64,000 bases of DNA from Ordospora colligata OC4. Lineage: Eukaryota; Microsporidia; Ordosporidae. The translations under genes and the position numbers were made by a program. This document shows positions 63,272 through 64,000 of this stretch, in pieces. The DNA is taken from NCBI RefSeq assembly GCF_000803265.1, contig NW_014575399.1, positions 62,001-126,000 of the forward strand. The letters are read 5' to 3'. The notes beneath the pieces were generated by a model. The model did no database searches. It saw nothing but the letters and a program-made list of their open reading frames with translations, and was not told the DNA's origin. Within the stretch, counting starts at the first letter, position 1, and each line of letters begins with the position of its first letter.

Positions 63272-63937
63272 ATGTATTTTGATGTGAATGTTGATGGAAG
63301 ATATCCAATTGATGAGGCAAATGCCTTACTAGAGAATGAGTGTGATGGAATGTGTTTTAATAACACAGTTGATGCGAGAGATGTGATGCAGATGAAGCAG
63401 CATGATTTATTGGTGTTAGAAGGCAAGCAAGTGTTCAGAAGAGTTGAAATAAGGTACTCTAGAGTTGATGAGCTACCTAGTATGGAAGTGGTGGAAGCGA
63501 TCCGTAGGACAATGAAGTGCATAGTTGCGGTGTTAATGAATGAATCGAGAGATTTTGAAGCGATTATGCGAATTGAACCTGACATTATTGCATTTGACTT
63601 TTCTAAGAGGATCTGTTTTCCAGACAAGATGGTTGAGGAAGCAGCGAAGAAGAATATTTTTTTTGAACTGCGGATTGCGGAAGGGCTGTATATGAAGAAA
63701 GAAAAGACAATATGGATGAGGAATATTAGGAAGCTTCTTGCGATTACAAAAGGTGTTAATGTTATAGTTTCTAGTGGAGCAGCATGCAATACGGAGGTAA
63801 AGAGACCGTTTGAGTTTGTGAGTGTGTTGCAAGGGGTTGGTGTAGATGAGAGTTGTGCAAGACGGGTGTTGATGAACTCGGCAAGAATGTTGAGGTCGTG
63901 TAAGTACCTGATATGTGGTGAAACAAGGATGAGATGA
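63272..63937 (+). CDS. RNase P/MRP subunit RPP1 (p30), copy B
   Basis: This 221-residue protein is a second p30 barrel: start MYFDVNVDG, PDIIAFDFSKRICFPDKMVEEAAKKNIFFELRIAEGL, WMRNIRKLLAITKGVNVIVSSGAACNTEVKRPFEFV and NSARMLRSC. It is clearly paralogous to copy A but differs at most positions outside these blocks and lacks the C-terminal extension. The ATG at 63272 follows TTCCCTGTTCTG. Both copies look functional. Confidence 0.85.
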   Translation: MYFDVNVDGRYPIDEANALLENECDGMCFNNTVDARDVMQMKQHDLLVLEGKQVFRRVEIRYSRVDELPSMEVVEAIRRTMKCIVAVLMNESRDFEAIMRIEPDIIAFDFSKRICFPDKMVEEAAKKNIFFELRIAEGLYMKKEKTIWMRNIRKLLAITKGVNVIVSSGAACNTEVKRPFEFVSVLQGVGVDESCARRVLMNSARMLRSCKYLICGETRMR

Positions 63938-64000
63938 TACAAGTATCTATTTGAAACGTATCTGTTGTGTGAGGAAGGTGATAAATAGAATGTGATGTGA

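Overview
The window is a piece of a nuclear chromosome from a very compact eukaryote, almost certainly a microsporidian (fungus-related intracellular parasite). The reasons: about 58 protein genes and 3 tRNA genes in 64 kb; nearly all genes unbroken; proteins shortened relative to yeast (for example a Brix-only SSF1 of 177 residues and a beta-COP of 818); spacers often of 10-100 bp; and a CCC-type motif 0-13 bases upstream of most start codons, which is a known microsporidian start-proximal signal. I used that motif to choose starts, so many coding regions given here are shorter than the longest open frame. I cannot name the species.

Layout. 1-3.3 kb: primase small subunit (cut by the window edge), a nucleotide-sugar-transporter-like protein divergent by 10 bp from Pol III subunit RPC8, a 50-residue gene and an unknown gene, then tRNA-Arg. 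3.5-9.7 kb: gamma-tubulin, zeta-COP, BUB3, RER1 and a MED14-like protein. 9.8-18.2 kb: two copies of a membrane-protein family flank RAB5, CFD1, XPF, RPB4, OGG1 and a KH-type protein. 18.2-27 kb: SRP19, a polytopic membrane protein, RPL4, TFC4, CAF1, UBC8, RPS4 and NTH1. 27.4-32.1 kb: kinesin, eIF4E, GYF protein, PI31-like protein and PKA regulatory subunit, then tRNA-Val and intron-bearing tRNA-Tyr. 32.8-41.5 kb: a KEN-box protein, kleisin, an HSF/SKN7-like factor with a decayed receiver, a GLTSCR1-like protein, PHF5A, INCENP-like, PRP6 and KNL1/SPC105. 41.8-46.4 kb: a helical protein, a three-exon membrane-protein gene with two tiny spliceosomal introns, and an 834-bp exact inverted repeat carrying two copies of RPS25 around a PC4/DEK-like gene and RPS13. 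46.4-64 kb: DBP2, ELP3, beta-COP, RACK1, CHL1, SSF1, a membrane protein, a ketoacyl reductase, RPL23, a small protein, TRM112, a BRWD/PHIP-like WD40-bromodomain protein and two tandem divergent RPP1 (RNase P/MRP p30) genes.

The genes are mostly core housekeeping: ribosome and translation, transcription, splicing (consistent with the two introns seen), DNA repair, COPI/Rab traffic, and an unusually rich set of chromosome-segregation genes. The items most worth a second look are the pseudo-receiver transcription factor, the paired RPP1 genes, the three-exon gene, the RPS25 inverted repeat, and the BRWD-like and KNL1/INCENP-like proteins.
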